Assembly (NCBI GenBank): GCA_018267095.1
Contig: JAFDZC010000008.1
Span: 1-64,000 of the forward strand
DNA length: 64,000 nucleotides
Source of the DNA: Bacteroidota bacterium
GTDB lineage: Bacteria > Bacteroidota > Bacteroidia > Flavobacteriales > Flavobacteriaceae
Direction: 5' to 3'
This document shows, piece after piece, positions 26,899-35,985 of the stretch. A program made the translations under genes and the position numbers. Below the pieces are notes generated by a model. The model was not told where the DNA came from. It was given only the letters and a program-made list of their open reading frames with translations, and searched no databases. Numbering within the stretch: position 1 is the stretch's first letter; each line of letters starts with the position of its first letter.

Positions 26899-27381
26899 AT
26901 GTACGTTCCCTTTGAAAGTTTACCGCCCGAATCACGCATTTGGATTTATCAATCCAATCGTAAATTTTCGGATGAAGAGTGGGCAACTATTGAAACCCTC
27001 GTAAAAGATTTTGTTGATTCATGGGCGGCGCACGGCACTTCATTAGAAGCATCGTTTGCACTTAAATACAATCGCTTTATCATTTTGGCGGTAAACCAAG
27101 AAATACAGCAGGCAACCGGTTGCTCGATTGATCGTTCAGTAGCTTTTATTCAAGAACTGGAACAAAAATATCAGGTTGATTTGCTCGACAAGATGAATGT
27201 AACCTTCAAACTCGGCGAGCACATTGCCTATAAACCTTTGATTGAATTCAAAAAAATGGTCAAAGACAAAGCTGTTTCTGAAAAAACCATCGTCTTTAAT
27301 AATTTGGTCAACAACATTGACGAATTCAACAACGACTGGGAAATTCCTGCCGGCGAGAGTTGGCACAGCCGCTTTTTTTAA
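26899..27381 (+). CDS. conserved Bacteroidota protein of unknown function (often labelled ABC transporter ATPase)
   Basis: A 160-residue soluble protein starting at MYVPFESLPPESRIW. It is rich in aromatic residues, with SNRKFSDEEW and FVDSWAAHGTSLEASF. No Walker A or B motif is present, so the common database label of ABC transporter ATPase is not supported. The frame is open to 26836, but that would overlap the preceding gene; the ATG at 26899 follows its stop by 10 bases. The gene lies in a plus-strand run, 10 bases ahead of the GH3 fusion gene. Function unknown. Confidence 0.78.
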   Translation: MYVPFESLPPESRIWIYQSNRKFSDEEWATIETLVKDFVDSWAAHGTSLEASFALKYNRFIILAVNQEIQQATGCSIDRSVAFIQELEQKYQVDLLDKMNVTFKLGEHIAYKPLIEFKKMVKDKAVSEKTIVFNNLVNNIDEFNNDWEIPAGESWHSRFF

Positions 27382-27391
27382 AAAATTACCC

Positions 27392-30370
27392 ATGAATAAA
27401 CCGCTTGTAAAACTCGGCCTTTGGGGCAGCTTATTCATATTGGCTGTTGGTTGTGCGACCAAAAAAACTGTAGTTCAGCCACCGGCTGTGGTTGAAAAGC
27501 CAGTCGTTAAAACCTTCAACGAACTCGAAGAAGATTTTGACTCGGTAGCCGAAAAAAAATGGGTCGACAGCGTTTATCAATCGATGGGATACGACGAGCG
27601 CATCGGACAATTGTTTATGGTTTCGGCTTATTCAAACAAGGATTCGCTGCACATCAAATCCATTGATAAACTCATTCAGGAAAATCAAATCGGCGGACTC
27701 ATTTTCTTTCAGGGCGGACCGGTACGCCAAGCCAAACTCACCAATCGCTATCAAGCTGAATCTAAAGTTCCGTTACTCATCGGAATCGATGCCGAATGGG
27801 GCTTGAGCATGCGCTTAGATTCAACCTATCGCTATCCGTTCAACATGACCTTGGGCGCGATTGAAAACAAAAAACTCATCGAAAAAGTAGGTGAGCAGAT
27901 GGGCCAACAAAACAAACGCATCGGCGTACATTTTAATTTTGCGCCCGTTTTAGACATCAACACCAATCCCAAAAATCCAATTATTGGTTTCCGTTCTTTT
28001 GGAGAAAACAAAGAAAACGTTACCCAAAGCGCTTTGGCACTCATGAAAGGCTATCAAGGTCAAGGGCTCATTTCAACCGGGAAACACTTTCCGGGACACG
28101 GCGATACCGAAGTGGATTCGCACAACGCTTTGCCTACCATTAATTTTACGCGTGCTCGGTTGGATTCGCTTGAAATGTATCCATATAAAAAACTTTTCCA
28201 AGAAGGTTTAGCTTCGGTGATGGTGGCGCATTTGAATGTTCCGAGCATGGAACCGCGATCAGATGTTCCGTCGTCTGTTTCGCACAACATCATCACCGAT
28301 GTACTTAAAAATGAACTCGGATTCAAAGGCCTCATTTTTACCGATGCACTCAACATGAAAGCGGCCAAGAATTTCCGTCAACCGGGCGATATAGATTTAG
28401 AAGCCTTTTTGGCCGGAAACGATATTTTACTTTGTGCCGAAAATGTTCCGGTGGCGGCCGAGAAAATCTGTTTGGCCATGCAAGACAGTTTGATCTCAGA
28501 AGAGCGTCTGGCATACTCTGTCAAGAAGATTCTTAAATACAAATACAAAACCGGACTCAATCATTATCAGCCGATTGAAATCAATAACCTATATCAAGAT
28601 TTGAATACAGTTAGCTGTGATGCTTTGCAATATGATTTGTATGAAAATGCAGTTACAGTCATCAAAAATCACGAAAGCACTCTGCCGATTCGCGCCCTTG
28701 AAAAAGAGAAAATTGCCTATGTAAAATTGGGCGATGACCAGAACAGCACTTTTTTCAACACGCTTAAAAAATATACTGATGTGACCGAAATCAACGACGA
28801 TGATCTTGAATGTCTAAAAGATTCATTGCGTGGATTTACTAAAGTAATCGTTGGTTTTCACAAAATAGACAAAGCATGGAAAAGCCAGAATATGTCTGAA
28901 AAAGATTTGCTTTGGCTCAGCGAAATTGCCAAAGACAACACGGTCATTTTGGATGCGTTTACCCGACCGTATGCCTTGAGCGCGATTACTGATTTTAGCA
29001 ATATCGAGGCGGTAATTATTTCCTATCAAAACAGCGAAATTGCACAAACGGTCTCGGCTGAACTTATTTTCGGCGCCATTGCGGCTCGAGGAAAACTTCC
29101 GGTAAGCATCAACGAACAATTTAAAGCCGGCGCAGGCATGAACACAGAAAAACTCAATCGCATCGGTTTTGCTATGCCTGAAAATGTAGGAATGAATTCG
29201 GCAACGCTCAGCAAAATTGAGAATTTCACCCGTTACGCCATGACCAAGAAAATGGCTCCCGGCATGCAAATTTTAATCGCCCGAAAAGGGAAAGTTGTTT
29301 ATCACAAATCTTTCGGAAGCCAAACTTATGAAGCTGACGCGCCCAAAATCAACAACAATACTGTTTATGACATTGCCTCGCTGACCAAAATCATCGGTAC
29401 TTTACCGCTGGTAATGCAGCAATATGATACCCAAAAAATTACCTTAGAAACACCTTTAAAAACGCTGTTGCCTATTTTTGAAGGTTCAGACAAACAAGAC
29501 ATTCCACTAAAAGATTTACTGTCACATTATGCGCGTTTACAAGCCTGGATTCCGTTTTATAAAGCTACTTTAGATGCCCATCAGAAGCCTTTGTCCAAAT
29601 ATTACAGCAAAGTCAAAACACCTGATTTTTCGAAACAAGTAGCTGATAGTTTGTTCATCCGCAATGACTATCACGACAGCATTATGAAGCAAATTGTTCA
29701 AAGCCCGTTGCTGGAGAAAAAAGAATATAAATACAGTGATTTTACCTTTATCATTTTGCGCGATTATTTGGAGAAAGCATTAGGAAAAAGAATTGATCAA
29801 CTCACTACTGAGACTTTCTTCGCGCCTTTGGGCATGAGTAATACGGTTTATAATCCGCTCAATAAATTTGACAAACGCGACATACCGCCTACCGAAGATG
29901 ACCATTACTTCAGACATCAAATTGTTCAAGGTTATGTGCATGATATGGAAGCGGCCATGGAAGGCGGTTGGGGCGGGCATGCCGGACTGTTTTCAAATGC
30001 CATGGATTTAGCCAAAATGATGCAACTATATCTCAACAAAGGCTTTTACGGCGGACGCGATTATTTTTCATCGACAACTTTTGACACTTTTAATACGTGT
30101 CACTTTTGCGCTGAAGGAAACCGACGTGGTTTGGGCTTAGACAAACCTCAATTGCCCGGAACCAGCGGACCGACTTGCGGTTGCACATCGATGAGCAGTT
30201 TTGGGCACACCGGATTTACCGGAACCATTGCTTGGGCTGATCCTGAGGCTGAACTGATTTATATCTTTTTATCGAACAGAACTTTTCCCGATGCAACCGT
30301 GAATCAGCTTTCAAAAGAAAATATTCGCGAAGACATTCAGAAAGTAATTTATGAAGCCATCAATAAATAA
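27392..30370 (+). CDS. lipoprotein fusion of GH3 beta-N-acetylglucosaminidase-like and serine beta-lactamase-like domains
   Basis: A 992-residue lipoprotein: MNKPLVKLGLWGSLFILAVG, then the lipobox Cys (CATKK). The GH3 catalytic domain spans about 65-400: GIDAEWGLSMRLD, the dyad motif KHFPGHGDTEVDSH (about 231-244) and the nucleophile Asp in LIFTDALNMKA (about 317). A GH3 C-domain follows. From about 600 to the end is a class C beta-lactamase/DD-peptidase-like domain with SxxK as SLTK (about 663), a YSD near 780 and a late GHTGFTG. It probably trims muropeptides or chitin-type sugars and peptides in the periplasm. The start at 27392 replaces a longer frame that overlaps the previous gene. Confidence 0.9.
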   Translation: MNKPLVKLGLWGSLFILAVGCATKKTVVQPPAVVEKPVVKTFNELEEDFDSVAEKKWVDSVYQSMGYDERIGQLFMVSAYSNKDSLHIKSIDKLIQENQIGGLIFFQGGPVRQAKLTNRYQAESKVPLLIGIDAEWGLSMRLDSTYRYPFNMTLGAIENKKLIEKVGEQMGQQNKRIGVHFNFAPVLDINTNPKNPIIGFRSFGENKENVTQSALALMKGYQGQGLISTGKHFPGHGDTEVDSHNALPTINFTRARLDSLEMYPYKKLFQEGLASVMVAHLNVPSMEPRSDVPSSVSHNIITDVLKNELGFKGLIFTDALNMKAAKNFRQPGDIDLEAFLAGNDILLCAENVPVAAEKICLAMQDSLISEERLAYSVKKILKYKYKTGLNHYQPIEINNLYQDLNTVSCDALQYDLYENAVTVIKNHESTLPIRALEKEKIAYVKLGDDQNSTFFNTLKKYTDVTEINDDDLECLKDSLRGFTKVIVGFHKIDKAWKSQNMSEKDLLWLSEIAKDNTVILDAFTRPYALSAITDFSNIEAVIISYQNSEIAQTVSAELIFGAIAARGKLPVSINEQFKAGAGMNTEKLNRIGFAMPENVGMNSATLSKIENFTRYAMTKKMAPGMQILIARKGKVVYHKSFGSQTYEADAPKINNNTVYDIASLTKIIGTLPLVMQQYDTQKITLETPLKTLLPIFEGSDKQDIPLKDLLSHYARLQAWIPFYKATLDAHQKPLSKYYSKVKTPDFSKQVADSLFIRNDYHDSIMKQIVQSPLLEKKEYKYSDFTFIILRDYLEKALGKRIDQLTTETFFAPLGMSNTVYNPLNKFDKRDIPPTEDDHYFRHQIVQGYVHDMEAAMEGGWGGHAGLFSNAMDLAKMMQLYLNKGFYGGRDYFSSTTFDTFNTCHFCAEGNRRGLGLDKPQLPGTSGPTCGCTSMSSFGHTGFTGTIAWADPEAELIYIFLSNRTFPDATVNQLSKENIREDIQKVIYEAINK

Positions 30371-30431
30371 TTTTGACCTCATTGATTGCTGTTAAACAAC
30401 AAAAAGAAATTTTATTTTACACAAAATCAAT

Positions 30432-30439
30432 TAGATTTG
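30432..30439 (+). promoter_or_regulatory. -7 promoter element before the FISUMP gene (TAGATTTG)
   Basis: TAGATTTG fits TAnnTTTG, 112 bases before the ATG at 30552. There is no TTG at the usual distance upstream, so the call is weak. Confidence 0.3.
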
Positions 30440-30551
30440 TGGAAATAAAAACTTTTTATGAAATCGCCACTAACAATGAGTTTGCGGCAGCAAACACTAA
30501 TGATTAAATGGTGAAAACATAGGTTACCTATAATAAATAAATTCAAAACAT

Positions 30552-32246
30552 ATGAAAAAATACTTTTTGTCGGGACTGTTTTTTTTAGCCGTCATCAATT
30601 TTGTTCTTTTGTCTTGTGCCGCCGAAAACGATTCAGACGCAACAGATGCTTCTGTTCCGACCATTGTGACTAATGCTGCGCAAGCAGTCAACAAAACAAC
30701 AGCCACTTGTGGAGGAAAACTAATTTCAAACGGTCACAGTACCATATTGGCTCGTGGCGTTTGTTATGCATTAAGTTCAAATCCAACTATTGATGATCAT
30801 GTAGTGTACAATCCTGGAGCAAACGGCACTTTTAACTGTACATTGGTAGGTCTTCAGCCCATTACGCAATATTTTTACAGAGCATTTGCCAAAAACAGCA
30901 AAGGAATTGCCTACGGAGCTGTCAAATCATTTACAACCACCGAAACAACCATCGCTTTACCTACCGTTACAACTACTGCGGTTACTGATGTTACGGAAAC
31001 TTCTGCAATCACAGGAGGAGAAGTCACTTCTGCAGGCGGCGGAACTTTGGTAGCCCGAGGAATTTGCTGGGCTGATACGCCGAATCCGAGTATTGCCAAT
31101 AATGTAGTTAATGATGCAACATTAACCGTGGGAACTTATACAAGCAATCTTACCAATTTGGTGGCTGGAACCACTTACTATGTGCGCGCCTTTGCAACCA
31201 ACAGCGGCGGAACCGGATACGGAACTCAAGTTACTTTTACCACCACCGGAACCAGTACCGGAGGATTGGCAACTGTAGTTACGACAGCTGCATCTTCAAT
31301 CACTGAAACAACTGCTTCTAGCGGTGGAGAAGTAACTGCCGATGGCGGATCTGCCATTACAGCACGAGGAATTTGTTGGGCCGAAACGAGCATGCCTACT
31401 ACTTCAGACAATACTATTCCATCTACCGGGACTACCGGAGTTTTTACCAGTGATATCAGCGGATTAACAGCTAACACAACCTATTATGTTCGCGCGTATG
31501 CCATCAATAGTACTGGCACGGCTTACGGAAATGAAATCAGTTTTACCACAACCGGAAGTTCCTCTAATGGACCGGTGGGCGGTGATGCAATTTGTGACGG
31601 AAGCGAGCCTACAATTGTTGTCCCTATTACTTCATCAACCGGAAAAATCTGGATGGACAGAAATCTTGGAGCTAGTAGAGCTGCCACTTCACCTAAAGAT
31701 TATGAAGCTTATGGTTGTTTGTATCAATGGGGAAGAGGCAGTGATGGTCATGCGAGTATCAATTGGGTGATGGGGGAAAATGATGCTTGGGGCAATCCTG
31801 CAGGTACAGCTGTCAACGGAGTTACTACTACTTTGGCCAACTCTGATGCTCCGACAGATGATTTATTTATTGCTGACCAAGGAAGTATGCCATATGACTG
31901 GAGAAGCCCTAAAAATGACAACTTGTGGCAAGGTGTAAGTGGAACCAACAATCCATGTCCAGCCGGATACCGAATTCCAACAAAAGCTGAATTTCAAGCC
32001 GAGATTTCTGCCTATTCAATTACAGGTCCAACAGCTGCTTACAATTCAATTCACAAGTTTCCAACAGCGGGTGAGCGGGCATTTGATTCAGGCGTTATCA
32101 GAGGTCAAGGACAAAATATTTTCTTATGGACATCAACTGTAAGCGGAGGTGATTCATATGATGTGCTTATTCAGGTTGGAGGCGTTTATACGAGTGTTGC
32201 CAATGCCAGAGCCAGTGGCTTTTCAGTGCGATGCATTAAAAATTAA
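30552..32246 (+). CDS. lipoprotein with three FnIII-like repeats and a FISUMP domain
   Basis: A 564-residue lipoprotein (MKKYFLSGLFFLAVINFVLL, lipobox SC at about residue 22). Three repeats of about 95 residues follow (about 35-130, 135-230, 233-325), each with an ARG(V/I)C start, a Y(Y/F)(V/Y)RA(F/Y)A centre and an FTTT end. Two carry GGEVT and ARGICWA. The C-terminal 215 residues read as a Fibrobacter succinogenes major paralogous (FISUMP) domain: IWMDRNLGASRAAT, YQWGRGSDGH, CPAGYRIPTKAEF and a late FSVRCIKN. FISUMP proteins are surface-exposed, often multicopy, and of unknown binding target. A terminator follows, so it is a single-gene unit. Confidence 0.85.
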   Translation: MKKYFLSGLFFLAVINFVLLSCAAENDSDATDASVPTIVTNAAQAVNKTTATCGGKLISNGHSTILARGVCYALSSNPTIDDHVVYNPGANGTFNCTLVGLQPITQYFYRAFAKNSKGIAYGAVKSFTTTETTIALPTVTTTAVTDVTETSAITGGEVTSAGGGTLVARGICWADTPNPSIANNVVNDATLTVGTYTSNLTNLVAGTTYYVRAFATNSGGTGYGTQVTFTTTGTSTGGLATVVTTAASSITETTASSGGEVTADGGSAITARGICWAETSMPTTSDNTIPSTGTTGVFTSDISGLTANTTYYVRAYAINSTGTAYGNEISFTTTGSSSNGPVGGDAICDGSEPTIVVPITSSTGKIWMDRNLGASRAATSPKDYEAYGCLYQWGRGSDGHASINWVMGENDAWGNPAGTAVNGVTTTLANSDAPTDDLFIADQGSMPYDWRSPKNDNLWQGVSGTNNPCPAGYRIPTKAEFQAEISAYSITGPTAAYNSIHKFPTAGERAFDSGVIRGQGQNIFLWTSTVSGGDSYDVLIQVGGVYTSVANARASGFSVRCIKN

Positions 32247-32261
32247 ACTTCAAAATACTCT

Positions 32262-32294
32262 TAAACTTCCTGCTCAAAACAGGAAGTTTTTTTG
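32262..32294 (+). terminator. rho-independent terminator after the FISUMP gene
   Basis: Perfect hairpin AAACTTCCTG / CAGGAAGTTT with a 7-base loop, followed by TTTTG. Confidence 0.88.
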
Positions 32295-32310
32295 TTAAAT
32301 ACACTCATCA

Positions 32311-33630
32311 ATGAGATATTTCAACCTTATTCTTTTCTTTTTGTCGGCATTTTGTTCGGCGCAAAAAATTACTTTTTCAGGCCATTTTGAAGGCGTAAAC
32401 AACAAAGAAATTCTTTTAAAAGGATACGATGCACTGAGTGAAATTGAACTGGGCAAATCAACTACTGATGCACAAGGAAACTTTACTTTTGAATATCCAT
32501 CAAGTTATCAAGGCGCAGCGCTGATTGAAATCAATCAAGGTAAAAAAATTATAGTGCTTTTGAATGGCGAAAATTTTCAGATTAACTGGACAGATTTGAC
32601 ATCGACCAAAAATTTGAAGTTTACAAATTCTCCTGAAAACACAACCTTTGACAAAGGTCTTTCGTTATACCAAAGTTCGCAAACCAAAAAGGCAGGCATT
32701 ATGAGCTTATTGCCTTATTACGAAAACGAACCGCAAAAAAGTAGATTCTTTAAAACCGAACTCGAAGAACTGAATCAGGTTTTGCCTAAATTTCTAAGCG
32801 AAACTCAGAGTAAAAGTTATGTTTTTTATTATTTAAAGTTAAGATTCTTAATTACTGATTTTCAGTTAAGTTTAAAGCGATATCCTGAACGTATACCTGA
32901 ACTTAAAAATCAGTTTCAACAACTTGATTTTAACGACTCGAAAATGATTCACTCAGGGTTGTATGAAGATTTATTGCAGAGTTACATTAATGTAGTAGCT
33001 GATAGAGATGATCATTATTTATCACTCAATCAAGCTACCGATCTTGTTCTGAAAAGCCTGAACAAAAATCCACAACTCAAACAAAATATTGGTGAGTATT
33101 TGTTTAAAATCTATGAAAAGAAAAGCCTGTTTGAAGCCTCGGAACATTTGGCTTTACAAATGCTCAGCGATCAAAATTGCAATTTAGACATCAAACACAA
33201 AGCATTATTTGAACAATATCGAAAAATGGCCAACGGAAAATCAGCACCCAACATTCAATTGCCCAAAAATCAAAGCTTATTCGATTTGAAAAACAAATAC
33301 AAATTAGTGGTTTTCGGTGCGAGTTGGTGTCAAAAATGTGTAGATGAAATTCCTCAACTGGCTCAGTTTTATAGCCGTTGGAAAGAAAAACACAACCTAG
33401 AAATTGTCTTTGTTTCACTCGATACCCAAAAACAAGCTTATCAGGATTTCATCAAAAACTTCGCGTGGATTTCACTATGTGATTTCAAAAGTTGGGACAG
33501 TCCAACAGTGACAGATTACTGTGTTTTTGCAACGCCCACAATGTATTTACTCGATGCCCAAAACACCATTCAAGTAAAACCTATTTCGGCCGAACAAATT
33601 GACGCTTGGCTCAATTTGCATGATCAATAA
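32311..33630 (+). CDS. secreted thioredoxin-like (TlpA/AhpC-TSA) thiol-disulfide oxidoreductase
   Basis: A 439-residue protein with a signal peptide (MRYFNLILFFLSAFCSAQ). Residues about 20-110 resemble the DUF4369-type N-terminal beta domain of Bacteroidota TlpA proteins (FSGHFEGVNNKEILLKGYD). A long helical linker follows, and the C-terminal thioredoxin fold carries the active site ASWCQKCVDEIPQL (CxxC, about residues 340-343) and a cis-Pro segment, FATPTMYLLD. It should act in the periplasm on disulfides of exported proteins. It sits between the terminator of the previous gene and bshA. Confidence 0.85.
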   Translation: MRYFNLILFFLSAFCSAQKITFSGHFEGVNNKEILLKGYDALSEIELGKSTTDAQGNFTFEYPSSYQGAALIEINQGKKIIVLLNGENFQINWTDLTSTKNLKFTNSPENTTFDKGLSLYQSSQTKKAGIMSLLPYYENEPQKSRFFKTELEELNQVLPKFLSETQSKSYVFYYLKLRFLITDFQLSLKRYPERIPELKNQFQQLDFNDSKMIHSGLYEDLLQSYINVVADRDDHYLSLNQATDLVLKSLNKNPQLKQNIGEYLFKIYEKKSLFEASEHLALQMLSDQNCNLDIKHKALFEQYRKMANGKSAPNIQLPKNQSLFDLKNKYKLVVFGASWCQKCVDEIPQLAQFYSRWKEKHNLEIVFVSLDTQKQAYQDFIKNFAWISLCDFKSWDSPTVTDYCVFATPTMYLLDAQNTIQVKPISAEQIDAWLNLHDQ

Positions 33631-33711
33631 AGCTTTTTGATTTTTATTTAACTTAACTTTTTCTAAAAGCGGCGTGTGGATTTGCTAAATTCGTTGCTTC
33701 AAAATGCACCC

Positions 33712-34848
33712 ATGAAAATAGCCATTGTTTGTTATCCAACTTTCGGAGGAAGCGGCGTTGTTGCCACTGAATTAGGTCTAGAACTCGCTCGCCGCGGACA
33801 CGAAATTCACTTTATAACGTATCGTCAGCCGGTGCGCTTGGCCTTGATTAGCGCCAATGTTCATTACCACGAAGTCAATGTGCCCGAATATCCGCTTTTT
33901 CATTATCAACCCTATGAATTAGCTCTTTCAAGCAAATTGGTCGACATGGTCAAATTGCACAAAATTGAATTGCTGCATGTGCATTACGCGATTCCCCATG
34001 CGTACGCCGGTTACATGGCCAAACAAATGCTCAAAGAAGAAGGCATTGATTTGCCCATGGTGACGACATTGCACGGAACCGACATTACTTTGGTCGGAAA
34101 TCATCCGTTTTATAAACCGGCCGTCACCTTTAGCATCAATAAGTCGGACATTGTCACTTCGGTTTCGCAAAATTTAAAAGACGAAACGCTCAAATTGTTC
34201 CAAATTACCAATGAAATAGAGGTAATTCCGAATTTTATCGAACTCAACAAAAACATTGACAATCAAAGCATTCCGTGTTATCGATCGGTTATTGCTCAAA
34301 AAGAAGAACGCGTCATTACGCATATTAGTAACTTTAGAAAAGTCAAACGCATTGCCGATGTTGTCAAGATTTTTTATAAAATTCAGCAGCAAATTCCGGC
34401 CAAACTCATGATGGTGGGCGACGGACCTGAAAAAGAAAAAGCGGAGATTTTGTGTGAAGAATTAGGCATTCAAGACAAAGTAATTTTCTTTGGCAACAGC
34501 AACGAAGTCGATCGCATCTTGAGTTACAGCGATTTGTTTTTATTGCCTTCAGAAACCGAAAGTTTTGGTTTGGCCGCTTTAGAAGCGATGGCGATGAGCG
34601 TTCCGGTGATTTCAAGTAATTCCGGAGGATTACCGGAAGTTAATTTCAATGGAATTTCAGGTTATTTGAGCAATGTTGGTGATGTTGACGATATGGCGCA
34701 CAACGCACTGAAAATCATTCGCGAACCTGCCGTTTTAGATAAATTCAAACAACAAGCGCTTGAAACTGCGCGCAAGTTTGACATTCATCAAATTTTACCT
34801 TTGTACGAAGAACTATATCAACGCGCACTGAGTGCTTATGCACATTGA
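33712..34848 (+). CDS. bshA: N-acetyl-alpha-D-glucosaminyl L-malate synthase BshA
   Basis: A 378-residue GT4 glycosyltransferase, the length usual for BshA. The N-terminal MKIAIVCYPTFGGSGVVATELG, the LHGTDITLVG near residue 124, and the C-terminal LLPSETESFGLAALEAMA with the ExxFGLAxLE nucleotide-sugar motif are seen. It joins UDP-GlcNAc to L-malate, the first step of bacillithiol synthesis, so this cell's low-molecular thiol is likely bacillithiol. The frame is open to a GTG at 33676; the ATG at 33712 fits the family start. A small lipoprotein gene follows 2 bases after the stop. Confidence 0.92.
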   Translation: MKIAIVCYPTFGGSGVVATELGLELARRGHEIHFITYRQPVRLALISANVHYHEVNVPEYPLFHYQPYELALSSKLVDMVKLHKIELLHVHYAIPHAYAGYMAKQMLKEEGIDLPMVTTLHGTDITLVGNHPFYKPAVTFSINKSDIVTSVSQNLKDETLKLFQITNEIEVIPNFIELNKNIDNQSIPCYRSVIAQKEERVITHISNFRKVKRIADVVKIFYKIQQQIPAKLMMVGDGPEKEKAEILCEELGIQDKVIFFGNSNEVDRILSYSDLFLLPSETESFGLAALEAMAMSVPVISSNSGGLPEVNFNGISGYLSNVGDVDDMAHNALKIIREPAVLDKFKQQALETARKFDIHQILPLYEELYQRALSAYAH

Positions 34849-34850
34849 TT

Positions 34851-35282
34851 ATGAAAAAAATACTTTTCCTTTCGGTTATTGCTCTGATACTTTACAGTTG
34901 TGGCGGAAGTAAACCGGTTACTACAACCAAACCATTATATGAAGTTTTATTGGTCAAAGACGATGGTGGAGCCAACATTCGTTTTTTTGAAATTCTTTCT
35001 GAATCGCGCGAAATCAAAATGTTGCAAAATGACGAAGAACTCAAAGGGAAGATATCAGCCTCTGATGTCAATGAATCGAACTTTGTCATCCTGAATATGG
35101 GCGAAAAAGAAACGCTCGGTTATACGATTGAAGTCAAGAAAGTAGTTGAAACCGCAGATAAAATTATCATTACCGTCGAAGATCACGAGCCAAAAACAAA
35201 AGCAACACCAGACAAAGATGTATATTATTATCCACACAGTATTGTCAAGATCAACTCGAAAAAAGAAATTGTTATAGAATAA
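34851..35282 (+). CDS. small lipoprotein of unknown function
   Basis: A 143-residue protein with a lipoprotein signal (MKKILFLSVIALILYSCGGSK, Cys about residue 18). The mature part has charged beta-type sequence (ADKIIITVEDHEP) and no recognised domain. Coupled to bshA by 2 bases and followed by a terminator, so it ends that unit. A role linked to bacillithiol is possible only from position. Confidence 0.75.
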   Translation: MKKILFLSVIALILYSCGGSKPVTTTKPLYEVLLVKDDGGANIRFFEILSESREIKMLQNDEELKGKISASDVNESNFVILNMGEKETLGYTIEVKKVVETADKIIITVEDHEPKTKATPDKDVYYYPHSIVKINSKKEIVIE

Positions 35283-35283
35283 A

Positions 35284-35316
35284 AAAAGTCCATCTTGATT
35301 GACGGACTTTCTTTTT
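35284..35316 (+). terminator. terminator after the bshA unit
   Basis: Stem AAAGTCCATC / GACGGACTTT (one mismatch) with loop TTGATT, followed by CTTTTT. Confidence 0.75.
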
Positions 35317-35331
35317 GGGAATTATTATTTA

Positions 35332-35814
35332 TTAAAACTGATAGCGCACACTCAAACCAATGTCTGACCCGTAGTGATCTTTGTAATAATCACCACCGCC
35401 AAATTCAGGTCGAAAATCGAGTGAAATCATAATCGGCGCATCAAAGTCATATTCAATACCTACATCACCTGCTACAAAGAAAAAGCTTCCGCTGTCTGAA
35501 GCGCCATCGTGACTGTATCGCCATGAACCTAATCCACCTCCGGCACCTGCGTACCAGTTGAATCCACCATCAATGTTCCAAACCCATTGATACAAACCTG
35601 CCAATTTAACAGCGCCCACATGATCTTTCGTGCGCCAACCCAAATCAGCTTCTAAACGATTAGAACTTCCTAAGGCTCTTTGATACGAAATTTCAGAACC
35701 AAATCCGTTGTTGTCTCCGATACGAATACCTAGAGCATTTTCAGAAATTTTCTGAGCTTGACCACTCACAGCAAATCCAATAGCAATTAATGTCGTAAAA
35801 AATAGTTTTTTCAT
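35332..35814 (-). CDS. outer-membrane beta-barrel protein, small porin-like
   Basis: A 160-residue protein with a signal peptide (MKKLFFTTLIAIGFAVSGQAQ). The rest alternates hydrophobic and polar residues with many aromatic and Gly residues, and ends SDIGLSVRYQF, the terminal Phe typical of outer-membrane barrels. About eight strands are likely, in the OmpW/OmpX-like size range. The ligand is unknown. It is transcribed toward the previous terminator. Confidence 0.78.
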   Translation of the reverse strand: MKKLFFTTLIAIGFAVSGQAQKISENALGIRIGDNNGFGSEISYQRALGSSNRLEADLGWRTKDHVGAVKLAGLYQWVWNIDGGFNWYAGAGGGLGSWRYSHDGASDSGSFFFVAGDVGIEYDFDAPIMISLDFRPEFGGGDYYKDHYGSDIGLSVRYQF

Positions 35815-35836
35815 AATCTGTTTGATTTATTTGTTG

Positions 35837-35844
35837 CAAACATA
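35837..35844 (-). promoter_or_regulatory. -7 promoter element for the barrel gene (TATGTTTG)
   Basis: The minus strand reads TATGTTTG, 22 bases before the ATG at 35814. A TTG lies 12 bases further upstream, tighter than usual. Confidence 0.4.
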
Positions 35845-35939
35845 AGCCTATTTGCACAAAAGTTTGTCATTATTAAAACTTAATAGTGTAGAATTTATTG
35901 TACAAATTAAAATTGAAGCTCATCCGTATTGACTTTGTT

Positions 35940-35968
35940 TTGAACTTAACTCAAAAAGCCTACATTTG
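35940..35968 (+). promoter_or_regulatory. promoter of aroC: TTG, 18-base spacer, TACATTTG
   Basis: The -33 element TTG (35940-35942) and the -7 element TACATTTG (35961-35968) are 18 bases apart, a good match to the Bacteroidota promoter consensus. The ATG of aroC follows 17 bases after the -7 element, giving a leader of roughly 10 bases. Confidence 0.6.
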
Positions 35969-35985
35969 TTTAAAACAACAAAAAA

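Noticed and set aside
26899-27381. ABC transporter ATPase
   Set aside because: No Walker A, Walker B or signature motif is present in the 160 residues.
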